Positions 12,461 to 24,400 of a stretch of 64,000 bases of DNA are shown here, one piece after another; position 1 is the stretch's first letter, and each line of letters opens with the position of its first letter. Source of the DNA: Combretum micranthum (lineage: Eukaryota > Streptophyta > Magnoliopsida > Myrtales > Combretaceae); assembly GCA_024138025.1 (NCBI GenBank), contig JAMXBD010001041.1:186001-250000 (forward strand). The letters run 5' to 3'. Under the pieces are notes generated by a model. It searched no databases. It saw only the letters and a list, made by a program, of their open reading frames with translations, and was not told where the DNA came from. A program made the position numbers and the translations under genes.

Positions 12461-12685
12461 GCAGAATTGAAACCAGTCCGGTTGAAAGAAAATCTCACAT
12501 ACGAGGAGCACCAGATTCAAATCCTAGATCTAAGGTGCAAAAGCTTTGAAACAAAGAGATCAAGTATATGAAGGTTCTATGGAGAAATCACTCGCGTGAA
12601 GAGAACAACCTGGGAGGCTGAAAGCGACATACGCCAGAAGTATCCAAGTTTGTTTGAAGAGTCAGGTATGAACTTCAAGTTTTGA
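12461..12685 (+). pseudogene. Integrase C-terminal chromodomain-like tail, frameshifted
   Basis: After a frame change near 12540 the tail reads KVLWRNHSREETTWEAE in a second frame, with two or more stops around it. W.NH...E..TWE is the short chromodomain-like motif of Tekay-type chromoviruses, thought to guide integration to heterochromatin. It is followed by the polypurine tract. Confidence 0.7.
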
Positions 12686-12690
12686 GGACA

Positions 12691-12712
12691 AAACTTTTTT
12701 TAAGGGGTAGGT
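12691..12712 (+). other. Polypurine tract of the Tekay-like element
   Basis: A purine run, AAGGGGTAGG, preceded by a T tract and abutting the 3' LTR at 12713, where plus-strand DNA synthesis is primed. Confidence 0.7.
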
Positions 12713-15241
12713 TGTAAACCCCCAAAGTTTTAAGATCAATTAAAGCCTAAACCCTAATTAGAAGTCAATCGGAATTCCAAAGTCAACAAAACCCTAATCT
12801 ATCGTAATCGTTCAAGTCTGGCATCCTGGTTTAAGAAATCCTAAGAAAGTAAGAAAGAGTTTAGTGAGTAGAATAGTTCGTAATTACCTAAGGGAGCTTA
12901 AAAAGATTAGCTTAGTAAAACCGCGACTCATTTTGAACCAGATCGGACATAGTTCTTGACAAACTTGTCCCTGGCTCAGAATAGTAAAAATATTCCGAAT
13001 ATACCGTTAGACTCGTAAAAATATAAGATTTTCGAAAATATCAATTTCATAATTTTTCGGTAGCTAAAAATATCAGATATCGCAATTATACGCGTATTTT
13101 GTTACTATCGGTACTTAAATTGTCACGTCTACTTTACATTACACTATTTACTACTATTCTATACTATTTATCTATCTCTACTTTTTCTTACAATCTACTC
13201 TTACAAACTATACCTATACTTTCTTACAAGTTTCATTTCCAATACAACTTCACATCTCTCATATCTTAATTTTCATTAACAAAAATACAAAAAAATAAAT
13301 TTCTCTCCCTCTCCCCTCTACAATTTGCACCGGGCCCCCTCTCTCTTACCCTCTAATTTGTTTTATTTTCATTTATTTAATTAACACAATTAACCTCCCA
13401 CATTTTCCTATAAATACCCCATCTTCCTTCTACTTCTTTCACACCTTTCCTATACAAAGTTACTCTCTCAAATTTTCTACAAGAATTCTCTCCCAAAGCT
13501 CCCTCAAGTTTAGTTCTCTTAGGTAAAAAAAATTCTTCAAGTCTTTCTTATGTTCATTTACTTAGTATGAGCTTAGTGTGAGTTTTCTAAACCATGAAGG
13601 TTAAAGAAAGAAATAATATGTTCATACTTTGTTTTTGTTCATGATCTAATTTCTTTATGTTGCTTTTATATATATAATTATCTAAATATATCTATGTAGC
13701 TATATATATTATATATCTTTTAGAGCATATAAGCTCATGTGTTTTGCAATTTATTTACTTTCCTTATAATTTATTTACTTTCATGTTATTTTTAAGACTA
13801 GTCTTTCTAGTCTTAGACTTGTTCTCATCAAGTCAAAATTTTTTATTTTTCTTTATGGGACTAGTCTTTTATTAGTCTCGAGATACCTTGATGAAGCTAA
13901 GGTTCCAATACTTGATTTATTTACTAGCTTATTCTTTTACGTTATTTTCATAACTCTATGATTCATATTCATGCATGAACATAATGATTCTTGTCTTAAC
14001 AAAAATAAATAAGGAAAGGTTTTCTTAAAAATAAAAATTCTTTTCTAGAAAAAAAAAAATAGAACTAAGGAGTCATCTTAACAAACTTAGAGGAATTCAT
14101 AGGAATTTTTATAAACATACATGGCATAGAAAGAACTTTTTGAAATGAAAAAGTTTTTACAAAAAACTTCACTTTTTCATCAAGTACTAGAAATTCTTTT
14201 CATCAAAATGGAATGATCTCAAGAACAAAGAAATTATTTCTCTAAATATAGAATTGTTTATTACTTTCAAAAAGTGTTAGAATCTAAGCTTAGAAATAAA
14301 TCATTCCTTAAGAATTTAAAAAAATTACGGAATTAAATTTAGGAAAAGAAATATACTCATTTGAAATAATTAAGATATTTTCAAAAGCAAAATAAAAAGG
14401 AGTATTTCAAAAGTTCTCACTTTTCAAAATCTTTAAAAGACTTTACTTTTTCATAATTTGAGACAACTTCATTAACTTCATTATTCGATATGAGTCAATT
14501 AATATGTGTATATATATTTCAAAGGTTTTACAAAACTATTATAATACCTATCTCTTCAAATGAGCTTTTGTTAAAAGAAGGAATTCAAGTTTATGAAAAT
14601 CGTGGTGAAATCTGGTCGCCACTTTTTCGGAACCCAAACGACTTAGTTTGACGAAATAAGTTTAGAAATAGATAGATAGAGTTTCTTTTCGAGTAGTAGA
14701 AATGGTATATATTATTGCAAAATTCCAAGTTAAAATAAGCAAGTTATGGCCATTTTAAGTTGGAATTTCCTCCTATACGATTTTACCGTGATTTAAAAAA
14801 AAAAAATTAGAATTTTCAAAAATAGAAATTCTATGAAAGATTCATTCTGGGTATTTCATCTTGTCTAGGTGAAGAAGGAACCGAGATCACTTTCCCGGAA
14901 GACTACTTCGATTAGGATCTACCGACATGGAGTGAGTTAATCCTTTACTAAGTTACATTTCCTTGTTTTGTCTATAAGTAGTAGCACTAGAAAATAAGAA
15001 AAAGATAAATGGACAATTGTTGTGTGACTTGGATTTATGATTGTTGAATATAAATTAAGAATATCGAAAGAAGATGTGATAAATAAATTGTGATTCTTGA
15101 ATTAATATGATGAAAATTGTGGTTGATCGCCTTTAACTTGAATTCAACATTATTTTGTTAAAAACATATTGAAGTTAATTCATGCATATCATATTTATGA
15201 GTTACATTTATTTCATTACTATTCTGTATAGGGAAACGAGG
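12713..15241 (+). mobile_element. Truncated 3' LTR of the Tekay-like element
   Basis: Matches the first 2.5 kb of the 5' LTR with scattered substitutions and small indels. The match stops at about 15237-15241, just after GGGAAACGAGG. The following sequence has no counterpart in the 5' LTR, and the last 750 bp including the GGGGCATGACA end are absent from this window. Confidence 0.85.
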
Positions 15242-15468
15242 TTCTTTATCTATCTGAAATATTTGCAAAAAAGCAAGGTTGTCAGAATCGGCCTAGACCG
15301 GCTGGTTCGAACGGGTTCGACGGTCATGCATATCATATTTATGAGTCACATTTTATTTCATTACTATTCTTCGTATGGGGAAACGAGGGTTCTTTATCTA
15401 TATCTGAAATATTTGCAAAAAAGCAAGGTTGTCAGAATCGGCCCGGACAGGTTAGTTCGAACCGGTTC
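15181..15468 (+). repeat. 144 bp tandem duplication across the LTR/flank/MITE junction
   Basis: The unit starting CATGCATATCATATTT at 15181 recurs at 15325. It contains the last LTR bases, a unique flank, and the first 51 bp of the hAT MITE (15274-15324). The copies differ by several substitutions and short indels. Because it includes all three sequence types, it must postdate both the LTR truncation and the MITE insertion. It creates a repetitive open frame that is not a gene. Confidence 0.85.
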
Positions 15469-15857
15469 GACCAAAACAGGCAATAAAGGCGGGTCGGGTT
15501 CGACGGTTAGCTTGTTTTTTACGATAGCTGGATTGAGCCGATCGACCCGGACCGGTTGACCCAGATCCAAAAAAATAAAATAAAAAATTAGAAATTTAAA
15601 TATTTATTCATACTTTATTATAAATTTATAAAATATAATCATTAAATCATATTTATTTAATAATTAATTGATGAATTTGATCCAAATATAGATTTAATTG
15701 AGTGATTACACACATATTGTTCTTTTATAATTAAATTATCCCTTATATTTTTATTTTTTTGACCTCGGTTCGACCCCCGGTGGAACCCGGTCCGACCCCT
15801 CAACCCCTAACCCCCTCGCCTGTCCGGTCGAACCCCAGTCTGGTTCTGACAACATTG
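15424..15857 (+). mobile_element. hAT-type MITE, copy 1
   Basis: 434 bp with terminal inverted repeats: the left end is CAAGGTTGTCAGAATC and the right end, inverted, is CAATGTTGTCAGAACC. The flanks are CAAAAAAG (15416-15423) and CAAAAAGA (15858-15865), an 8 bp target duplication allowing one slip in the A run; 8 bp duplications are typical of hAT elements. The ends are GC-rich with repeated GGTTCGAC words and the centre is very AT-rich. There is no coding capacity, so it would need transposase from elsewhere. A second copy in the opposite orientation is at 55722-56200. Confidence 0.85.
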
Positions 15858-15865
15858 CAAAAAGA

Positions 15866-16308
15866 ACTAAGTCGGTCTCTACCATGAAACATCATATGCA
15901 ATTTACATCTTCTAGATGATATAGTAACCCCTACTTCTGGTGTATCTATTTATGTCTTCATGTGTACAGCATATACTTTTGGCTAGTATTACCCATTCCC
16001 GGTATAATGTATTTGAACTTTTATGATTATTACTAATTGAGAGAAAAACAAAAGTGCTATCTTGGCATTTGCATTTTTTAGATCCAAGCAGTCTGTGACG
16101 TATTGCCGTCATCATGTGCAATCTAAGACTCTATAGAGGTGTCTTCAAAATTCAAAATTACTAAATAAATAATGCATATTACCATTTGCAAAATATATAT
16201 CTCACAAGACCAGCCCAGTCACGTATTATTTATTAATTCAACATACAAAGCGCACTCTATTCTCACAACTAAACTATTCTTACCATTCATACATACTTGA
16301 AGGCCCAT
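15866..16308. other. Spacer between MITE and DUF247 pseudogene
   Basis: I see no gene or clear repeat. It probably includes the 3' flank of the minus-strand DUF247 gene. Short frames here lack any recognised motif. Confidence 0.5.
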
Positions 16309-17734
16309 TTAATCCTTTTTATAATAAGACATTGTAGTGTAAACAGTTTGCATTATTGTGAGAAGAAGTAGCACCATCGCTGCGAAAACTGAAATGAGTG
16401 ACCATGGACTATGGAATAGTCCCCTTCAAAGTTGCCATCCAGCGATTTCGTCGCCTTTTGCAATGCTTATGTATCCCATCGGAAACACTTGTATAGTAGA
16501 AATTGGGTACAGTAACATTGTCACCTATCCTGTTGAATATTTTCGAAACCACTTCATCATCACCAAGCCAGTTTTCTATGATTTTATTTTGACGAAGCAG
16601 TTCGACATCTTTTGGAGTATTGATCAAGCAATCTAGGAAACTAACATATTCTGTCACAAACTTGGTTTTTACACCTAGGCACTGCTGTTCATAGGCAACT
16701 AAGTTTCGGAACAAAGGCTCTGTGTCATCCTCAATCTTAATACGTGGGATCTTTAATGTACCCTTGTCGAATTTAATGTCTAAAAGCTGATCACTGCCCT
16801 CCGAACTAAATGTGATTCCATACTCTTCAAGCTCCGTGGCTGAGGGAATTAACCATCCATCTGGTTCTTCAGTTGACTTTCCTTGTGAAGTACATAAACA
16901 CATTCCTTGACAGCAATTGCTCTTTTGCGGCAAACAGCGCTTGAAAAACGACAAAGGTTTAGGATTTTCAGTTGACCCTTTTTTTGAAGCCTCGTAATAC
17001 ATTTGTTGATATACAATATCAAGAAGATGCTGATAGCAATTTCTCTCTTGCGGATCTTCATCTGACTCTTTTTCTGGAGCCTCGTACTACATTACTTGAT
17101 ATACAATATCAAGAAGATGCTGAGGATGCTGGACACTACGATCGACGTTATAACCAAAGACACGCTTAACCAAATCGATAAGATCAGGTTGCTCATTGTC
17201 GTCTTTCGTCAAGCCATATAATTTGTCAAGGACTATAAATGGAAGTTGATTTTCAACCAGCAATAGATCACGCTTTATGCACGAAGAAATCCAATCATCA
17301 GTGAAATCAGGGTAATTCTCAAGTTGCGATGCCTCCGATTCATTAGATTGACGCATATACTCAAGGATAAAGCATCCATCAAGTAGCATCATTTCGACGA
17401 AATCTTCTTGTGGAAAAGAGATTCCATCATATTGTTGACAAGTTTGGAATTCTATCTTTTTTAGGGCTTGCACGTATCTGTCAACACTATTTTGAGAACC
17501 CCTTTTACGTATATTATTTAGACAGTAAAGTTTTTTCTCTTCCATGTCGCTTAGGCGGCTTTTCTTACGGTGGTATGGTCCAATTGCAACACATTCAGGT
17601 TCATATGCATTTTCATTAACCATACGAAGTTGATTATGGACTTTAAATATATGTTTCACAGGTGATGTTAGAGGTAAGCCACTAAGCTTATGCTCAATTT
17701 CAATTGAAACCTGATCTGGCGTCTCGTTGTGCAC
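16309..17734 (-). pseudogene. DUF247-family gene, interrupted
   Basis: Plant DUF247 (UPF0481) protein, a large plant-only family of membrane-anchored proteins with mostly unknown function; some members act in grass self-incompatibility and in asparagus sex determination. It starts at the ATG at 17734. Family motifs in order: IFKVHNQLRMVNENAYEP, AIGPYHRKKSRL, EKKLYCLN, MLLDGCFILEY, RDLLLVENQLPFIVLDKLY, then after 17087 WLIPSATELEEYGITF, LLDIKFDKGTLKIPRI and LFRNLVAYEQQC. A single in-frame TAG at 17087-17089 splits it; the same frame continues to 16409. A second break near 16400-16410 shifts the frame, after which PWSLISVFAAMVLLLLTIMQ, the C-terminal membrane segment, is intact to a TAA at 16309-16311. 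The total is close to normal family length. It is probably a recent pseudogene, though a sequencing error or readthrough cannot be excluded. Confidence 0.85.
17000..17125 (-). repeat. Internal tandem repeat in the DUF247 coding region
   Basis: The block encoding QHLLDIVYQ(V/Q)M plus YEA occurs twice, 84-87 bp apart and in frame, with the TAG stop at the end of the first copy. The duplication kept the frame, so it could predate gene death. Confidence 0.75.
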
Positions 17735-18349
17735 ATTTCCGACCTAAACAAACTCAAGATAGCTAGGTTAATATACTTAGCTAATGCCATGTTGCAAATG
17801 TGATAAGATATTAAGGAACTAATAATAATAATAATAACAATAATAATAATAATTGCAAAAGCATTCCTCAAAATATTGGTTAAATATATATATAGATCCT
17901 TCAGTTTTTAACATGTGACTTCATTTTCTCACATGCAAATACCTAACATTATAGATATAGTTCTAATACCATTGCAGAGATCACATCAGATGAGGATTTT
18001 ATATTTAATTATTTTATTTTAGATAATTAATTAAATTAGATTACTTTTATTTTATTTCTTTAATCCATTATATTGACAAGATATAGTTAGATTTTTTTAA
18101 TCATCATATATAATTAGATTTATTAGTATCTTTTTATTATTTTTTTAGGTAGGTAAATAATAATCATCCTATTAAGTTTAAATCGTAAGGCTCATATTTG
18201 ACTTCTTTTTTTTTTTAATAAATAGTCTTTTTTTTGTTTGGTTTTGAACAAATGATTGATAGATTAAATGAAGAAATTTATTTTCCAAATATGTGATTTC
18301 TTTCTTTTCATTAGTAGTATAAAGCCATTGAAAATTTTCATATATATAT
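17735..18349. other. 5' flank of the DUF247 gene and AT-rich spacer
   Basis: On the minus strand, TTTGTTTAG just before the ATG looks like an intron 3' splice site, so a 5' exon may lie upstream, but none is recognisable. An (AAT)n microsatellite lies at about 17820-17852. The rest is AT-rich with poly-T runs. Confidence 0.45.
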
Positions 18350-18988
18350 ATTTTTTTTATGTTAGTTTATGTAAAAATTAGAATATTTTTACATTTTAAG
18401 GTTATACAAACATATATTAACGATTAATTTGTGTTAATTTGGTTACTCATATGTTAAAATAAGTTTTTAGAATGATTTATAAGATGTCATATTATGTTTA
18501 AATCAATAAATATATATTTAGAAAAAATATTTACTGCTTGTATTATGTGTATCAATCTATCTTCTTCCGTACCATACCATAAACAATCACTAACATGTTA
18601 TTATATTATTACTAATATTAAGTATACAAGTCTTAAGAACAATATTATATTAATAGATACTTTCCATATAGTTTTTCATTATTTATTTATAAAAGTAAAC
18701 TAGCGAGCTACCCCACTTAAATTATGGTTAATTTACTTTTGCCCTCGAGTTAAATAGATTAAATAAAATTAGCCCATTTTTAAACACAATAAAAAAAAAT
18801 TGATCCTTACACTTTTTTAAAATGATTTAAATAGGGCAACTCATGGACCAAAGCCCATTTACCGGAACTGATGAATGTATGCTGGTGTCTATCCACAACA
18901 CACATATATAATTATGTTCATCATAATAATTATTGATATTTTAGAGTTTATTTGCAATTTGTCCAAAACTTTTCACGTAGATTAAACT
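18350..18988 (+). repeat. Dispersed repeat, copy 1
   Basis: About 640 bp matching 58807-59490 in the same orientation, with many substitutions and a few indels. The shared segment runs from ATGTTAGTTTATGT to CACGTAGATTAAA. It contains GCCCATTT words seen also in the hAT-like head that precedes copy 2. There is no coding capacity. Copy 1 lacks that head. Confidence 0.85.
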
Positions 18989-21417
18989 TTTATAAATATA
19001 TGAAAAAACTTTGGGGGAAAAATGGAAAAACATTCGTGAAGAAACAATACAATATTTTCACGTTATCAAAATTTAAGTATCTACACTTTGTTAGCCAGAA
19101 GAAATATAGTAAACAAGTTAAAAGTCTTTGGTTTTTACTTTCTAATTAAAAATAACGTCCCAGCATAATCTTTAAAGAAAAAAATTATACTAAATAGCAA
19201 ATTGCGAGACATTTCAAGAACAAAATAATAAACCCAAAACAGGAAAAATTATTAGAATGATGGAAAAATGAAATATAGACTTACATTGTTGTTGCTCCCC
19301 ATTCTTCTAGTATCCACCAAACCTTTTGAAAGTGTTTTATATAGATATATTTCCAATAACTTATGAATGAGATCAAGAGTTTTGGACGTTGTATTGGAGC
19401 TTGGAGGAGGAAGCTATAGCTTGTGTGGATGGACGCAAGACGAACAATAGTGAAATATATAGGCAAGGTTAATACGTGTACCTAACATTCAACTTCAAAG
19501 TAGAAAAATTTACCTCTTTTTGAATTTATAATACTTCGTACATGTCACAGTGTAAAAGTAAATAAATAAAAAGTAATTACTTTTTATTTTATTTTATATG
19601 TACGGAAAAAGAGCTTTCGCAAGATAGAAATTTTCCAATTTCATGGCGGATTATTCGTTTGCATTCAAACTTGAGCCCGGCATGAAATTTGCACTCAATG
19701 GAATGAATTGAACTCCATTTGAGTAAACTCAAACTTTTAAAAATTTAGTTTTGTAATAGTTAAATATCTTTAATATTGTTCACCTCAAACTTATTAACAT
19801 TTAAACTTTATTTAAGTTTAATCTAGCTTTTGAATGAATCAAATTTAATATTATAAAGCTCCAATCTAAACTAATAAATTATTTGAATAATTTGAATTTA
19901 ACATAATTTTTAGACATATTACTTAATGTTAAAATAGAAGAGAAAGACATAGAATGTACACAATACCGAGCATAATCTTTTAATTCAATTATCATTTTGG
20001 ATTTATTTGTATGATTTATTTTTTAATCAACATCTGATCTATATCTATATTTTATTATATCTAATCTATATAATTTATTTATGAATAAAAATATTTATTT
20101 TTTATTTATATCAATTTTTAATAAATAATCTAACTAAAACAAATATAAAATAAATATCAAATCCAACCAAATACCAGCTCAACTAAAGCCGAAAATAAAG
20201 ACAACCCAATGTAAACATACTTTTGTTCCTGTACACTTCCTCCGATGGTTTTGAAGAAATTGAGGGAGGAGCGCGGTGGCGGGCATAAATGCGGTCCATC
20301 CTTGAAGAAGGATGGAAGGTAGTCATGTCATGTCATGTCATGTCATGCCGGAGCACTACACGGGCTATATGTTCCCATTTCCATCTGTACCCGGATAGTC
20401 CGCTGCAGTTCTTTTTCACCGTGTGTCAGAAAGCGCACCATTTTTGTCAAAGCTTTTGTCAGAGTTCAGACGGGATCAAGATAAGTTCTTTCCAATCCCC
20501 ATGCCACAGCCACACTAGACACCACTTCTACTAGAATGATCAGTCCCTACAGTAACATCTATGTTTATGGGTAATTAATGACTTGTTTCGGCACAGAATC
20601 ATTAGTAATTTTACAGAGAAAATTATGCATATAAAAAGAACTAAAATGTGTTTTCTTCCTTTTATAATTAAGTGATCAGTATTATTATTAATTTTTATAA
20701 GTATTACGTTCTCTCCTATATTATAAACATATAGAGTTATTTATGAGCTACTTATGTTTGATTTGATTCGAGCTTATTTAGTAAATAAATTAAATTTAAA
20801 TCTAAAATAAAGCTTATATAATTAAATAAATTAAATTAAAGCTTTAATTTAGATTTGTGAATTGGCTCGGCAGCAACTCATTTAAATGTTAGTGGGCTTG
20901 ATTCTAAATTAAAAAAAATAAATAAAAGCTTAGATCTTAGGTTGTAGAAGTTGATTGTGTTTGATTATAATAGACCGTTAATTTATTTTATAGAGAATCA
21001 GCAAGCATTCAGAAGAGTTTTTCTTTCTTTTTTTTTTTTTTGGGTCAAGATGAATTTGATATTGGGTGAACTTTTTGTTCTTTGATAATAATAGATTGCA
21101 GATTTACCTCTTCTCAAAGAATAAGACGAGGACGTTTTGTATTTTTTCCTCAGTAGGCACGTGGCTTTCATCGGACAGTGGTCACCTCATTGCAAAAATG
21201 TAATAAAGGGCTTCTTGTGAGCCTTGGTGAGTGTCGGGTTGACCCAACCCATACTCGCTGGGTCCTGGTTCTGGGTTGCTTTGACCTATAATATGCCCAT
21301 TGAATCGTGAAATAATTTTTTTCATTTAACTTTAATCAAATTGTTCCCATGTTAAATTATATGCTTCTCTCTCTCTCTCTCGTCCATCCATGTCTAATAT
21401 GCGTTATATTTTTCTCA
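18989..21417. other. AT-rich intergenic stretch
   Basis: I find no supported gene. A (TCATG)n run lies at 20322-20348 and a short (CT)n at about 21366-21381. 20220-20520 is noticeably more GC-rich than its surroundings and could be low-copy or regulatory DNA, but nothing identifies it. 19640-19930 and 20740-20900 have MITE-like self-complementary AT words without clear ends. Confidence 0.4.
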
Positions 21418-24400
21418 GATTCGCACAGTTTTCATTTGACCTTTTCATTTTCCAAACATCCCTTGGCATTGTCTACTTTTTTCATGTAACACCCTAAAAT
21501 AAGGATATTACAACCCGCTATGTGTCCTTCTCTTTATAGGAACATGCCAAGGCTAAAAATCTCAACCACAAGTATACATAATATAAAACTCCATGAACTC
21601 TCATAAAAGATACCTATTTAAGTTATCTCAAGAAACAAATCCTTTGAAGAAAACACCTTGTTGGCATAAACCAAAGCCAACATACTTAATAATCCAAAAA
21701 CTCAAATAAAACCTATAATAATATCGAAGTTTATAAAAAGTAAATTTTCAAAACTTCACATCATCTTCCAAGTCTATCTTTAAGATTTATAACATCTTAA
21801 TTGTCAGTAGGATAGTCTACTCCACTAGCCTCCTCTCCCTTATCCACATAAATGTCATATCCTGATATGTCATACATAATTGGATCTTCACCTAATCCTG
21901 AAAATGATAAAAGAATGAGCGAAAACGCTCAGTATGCCAAACCACAAACAAAATGCAAATGCCACCAACATACATACATATATATTTTCATGCATCTAAT
22001 CCTAATGCAACGAACACAATTTATTATCTTTAATTAATCAGTAAACAACACAGTTTAGAACTATAATACTCTAGTTCCAAACTTGGAGTTTCTCATGACC
22101 CCTGAAAAACAAACAATATAGAAAATAGGTAATTATAAATATATTGGTGTTGGAGAATCATCCAAACACCGCGGCCTCTTCCAAAACTTAATCTACCAGA
22201 ATCATTTTTAAGAACGAGTCCACTCGGGACAACTTCACACATAGATCATCAGGTGCCTCGTTAGTATCACACTCTGCTTGGTCTTTACTAACCAAAGTCA
22301 AACACAAACAACAAAACAATTTTATATGTTATATAGAATTAGATTGATTTCATATTCTAATCCTATACACACAACAAATAAATCTAAACCTACAAGCACA
22401 TACAACAAACATGGTAAGGTCGTACATGTATCAAATTCCAACAACAATACTCTAAATCACCAAAATCTGTTTTTTATAACACAACTCCTAATTCAATAGA
22501 ACCTGATAAAATTCAAAATGCATCTCATCAGATAAACCTAAATCCATTCATATCTAAAATTCAAATTTCAACATATTCAAATCTATACCTTTTTTTTTTT
22601 TTTAATCATAACACCAAAATCCTTCAATTCAACAAATCTCCTTAATCACTTCTTCAAACCCTAGAATTTCATTCAATACCATATATATACCAGAAATCAA
22701 CAACAGCCATTTTTATAAAATCATAAAAATTAAAACTTTAAAATACTTACCTAAATTCAATTCTAAATCCTTTTAACACCAAAACCAGATCTACAAATAA
22801 TCAGGGTTTTCTACAATCTCCCTTCAAACAATAGAAAATTCTAAGGAACTATAAAATTATACATCTTAAAGAAAAAAATGGTTATTCAATTACCTGATCT
22901 GATTCTCAATCTTCCTTAAACACCCACTCTTCAGATCTAAGAAAATTAGAACCGTTTCTCTAATGCTTCTTCAAAACAAAAGAAAATCCTAAGATAATTC
23001 ATAGATTGAAAGACTTTAAAAGAAAGATGTGATTTTGATTACCTGAATCCGATCTTCCAAGATCTCCTTTGATCAACAAAATCAAATCTCCAAACCCGAT
23101 ATGTATGTTTTCCAATTCTATCGCAAATTCAACAATCAAACTCTAAGAAATCTAATAATCCATAAGATCTTTAAAGAACAAAATGATTCAGTTACCTGAT
23201 TTTGACTTCTCAATCCTTGGCGGCTATAAACTCTCAAAGGATAAGAATCTAGGTTTAGGGTTTTGTTGGAAAAGAGAACAAAGAAAGAATACATAGGGAT
23301 TTGTGACTTTTCATCTTCCGTCATGTGTCTGTCATGTGACAAAAATTGCATTAAAATTAAACTTTGTTAACAAATTTAACGTTATAATTTATATCAATGG
23401 ATACTTTTATCCATCTTTATGTAATATTTACTTGTATATTACATTTTAAATATGTTTTCTTCTTCTTTTTCGTTATTTTAATTTGTTGATTTGGTTGGTT
23501 GGCGGGTCAGTGGTCTTGAACCATCTATGACTAGGTTACTAACTGGATCTTTAGACGAGTCATGACCTATATGACTAAGTCGGGTCAATAGGGTTTGACC
23601 AGTTGATGCTGTGTCAAACCAAGTCACGAGTTTAACTTAATTGGTGTCAAGGTCTACCTAGGTTTATTAAAAAGCTTTTTAGTGCATGAGTTTTTTTTTA
23701 AGAAAACTTGAAGTAAATTTTAGCTTGTACAACTTTGAATCTGTGATGTTAAATTTCTCATAATTATTCTAAGATAAAAACGGTATTTGACGCTTTAGGA
23801 GCTTATCAACTAACCTAAAAATCTAAATTCAACTAATAGCCCATAAACTGAAGTTAACCCTCTACTCAATACAATATCCTTGCTATGCAAGGAACTTGTA
23901 CTGGTTGAACTCCAAATTGTTAGAAGGAAAGAAGCTACAAATAAAACATTGGTCAACCGTCAATGGTGGGACGCGGCCCGGTGGAGCACGATAATTTCGC
24001 TGGACACAATGACAATAATATGACATCACGCTGCCTGTACAGGATGAAAATTTGCTGATTGTTGTCTTATCTTCTTCTAACTAATAAATAATTATAATAT
24101 ATATAAAAATATATAAAAACTATTTATTATGTTTTAAAATTTATTTATCACGTGTTAATTATCTATTTTGCTGGAATAAAATGAAAACCTATATTGGAGA
24201 CGGAAAATATTTTTCTACCCGTACAATCCCAATCTAGTCTTATATTTTATTTTACCCAGTCCATGTTTTGAAGAATATCCCTGAGCATTGCAGCAATGCC
24301 AACCCAATGTCAAATCAGGCCCCGAAATTGAAAGTGGGACTTGGGTTTATGATAAAAATAAAATAAATTTTCAATTTGTTTTAGATAAAAGCAACATTGA

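Larger units (their letters stand above)
3044..15241 (+). mobile_element. Tekay/Del-like chromovirus, degenerate
   Basis: A Ty3/gypsy retrotransposon in the order 5' LTR, primer site, extra reading frame, gag, protease, RT, RNase H, integrase with chromodomain-like tail, polypurine tract, 3' LTR. Domain order and the W.NH...E..TWE C-terminal motif place it among chromoviruses; long LTRs and the GAGGACAAAACTTTTTTTAAGGGG-like end suggest Tekay/Del. Every coding part has stops or frameshifts. The two LTRs differ by scattered substitutions and small indels, so it is not recent. The 3' LTR lacks about its last 750 bp, so no target duplication can be checked. Confidence 0.85.

Noticed and set aside
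15182..15559. Plus-strand open frame of 125 codons with an internally repeated protein
   Set aside because: It is the translation of the 144 bp tandem duplication of LTR, flank and MITE sequence.
16309..17734. Identity with the asparagus sex gene SOFF or a grass S/Z gene
   Set aside because: Family membership is clear, but nothing in the sequence allows a specific orthologue to be named.
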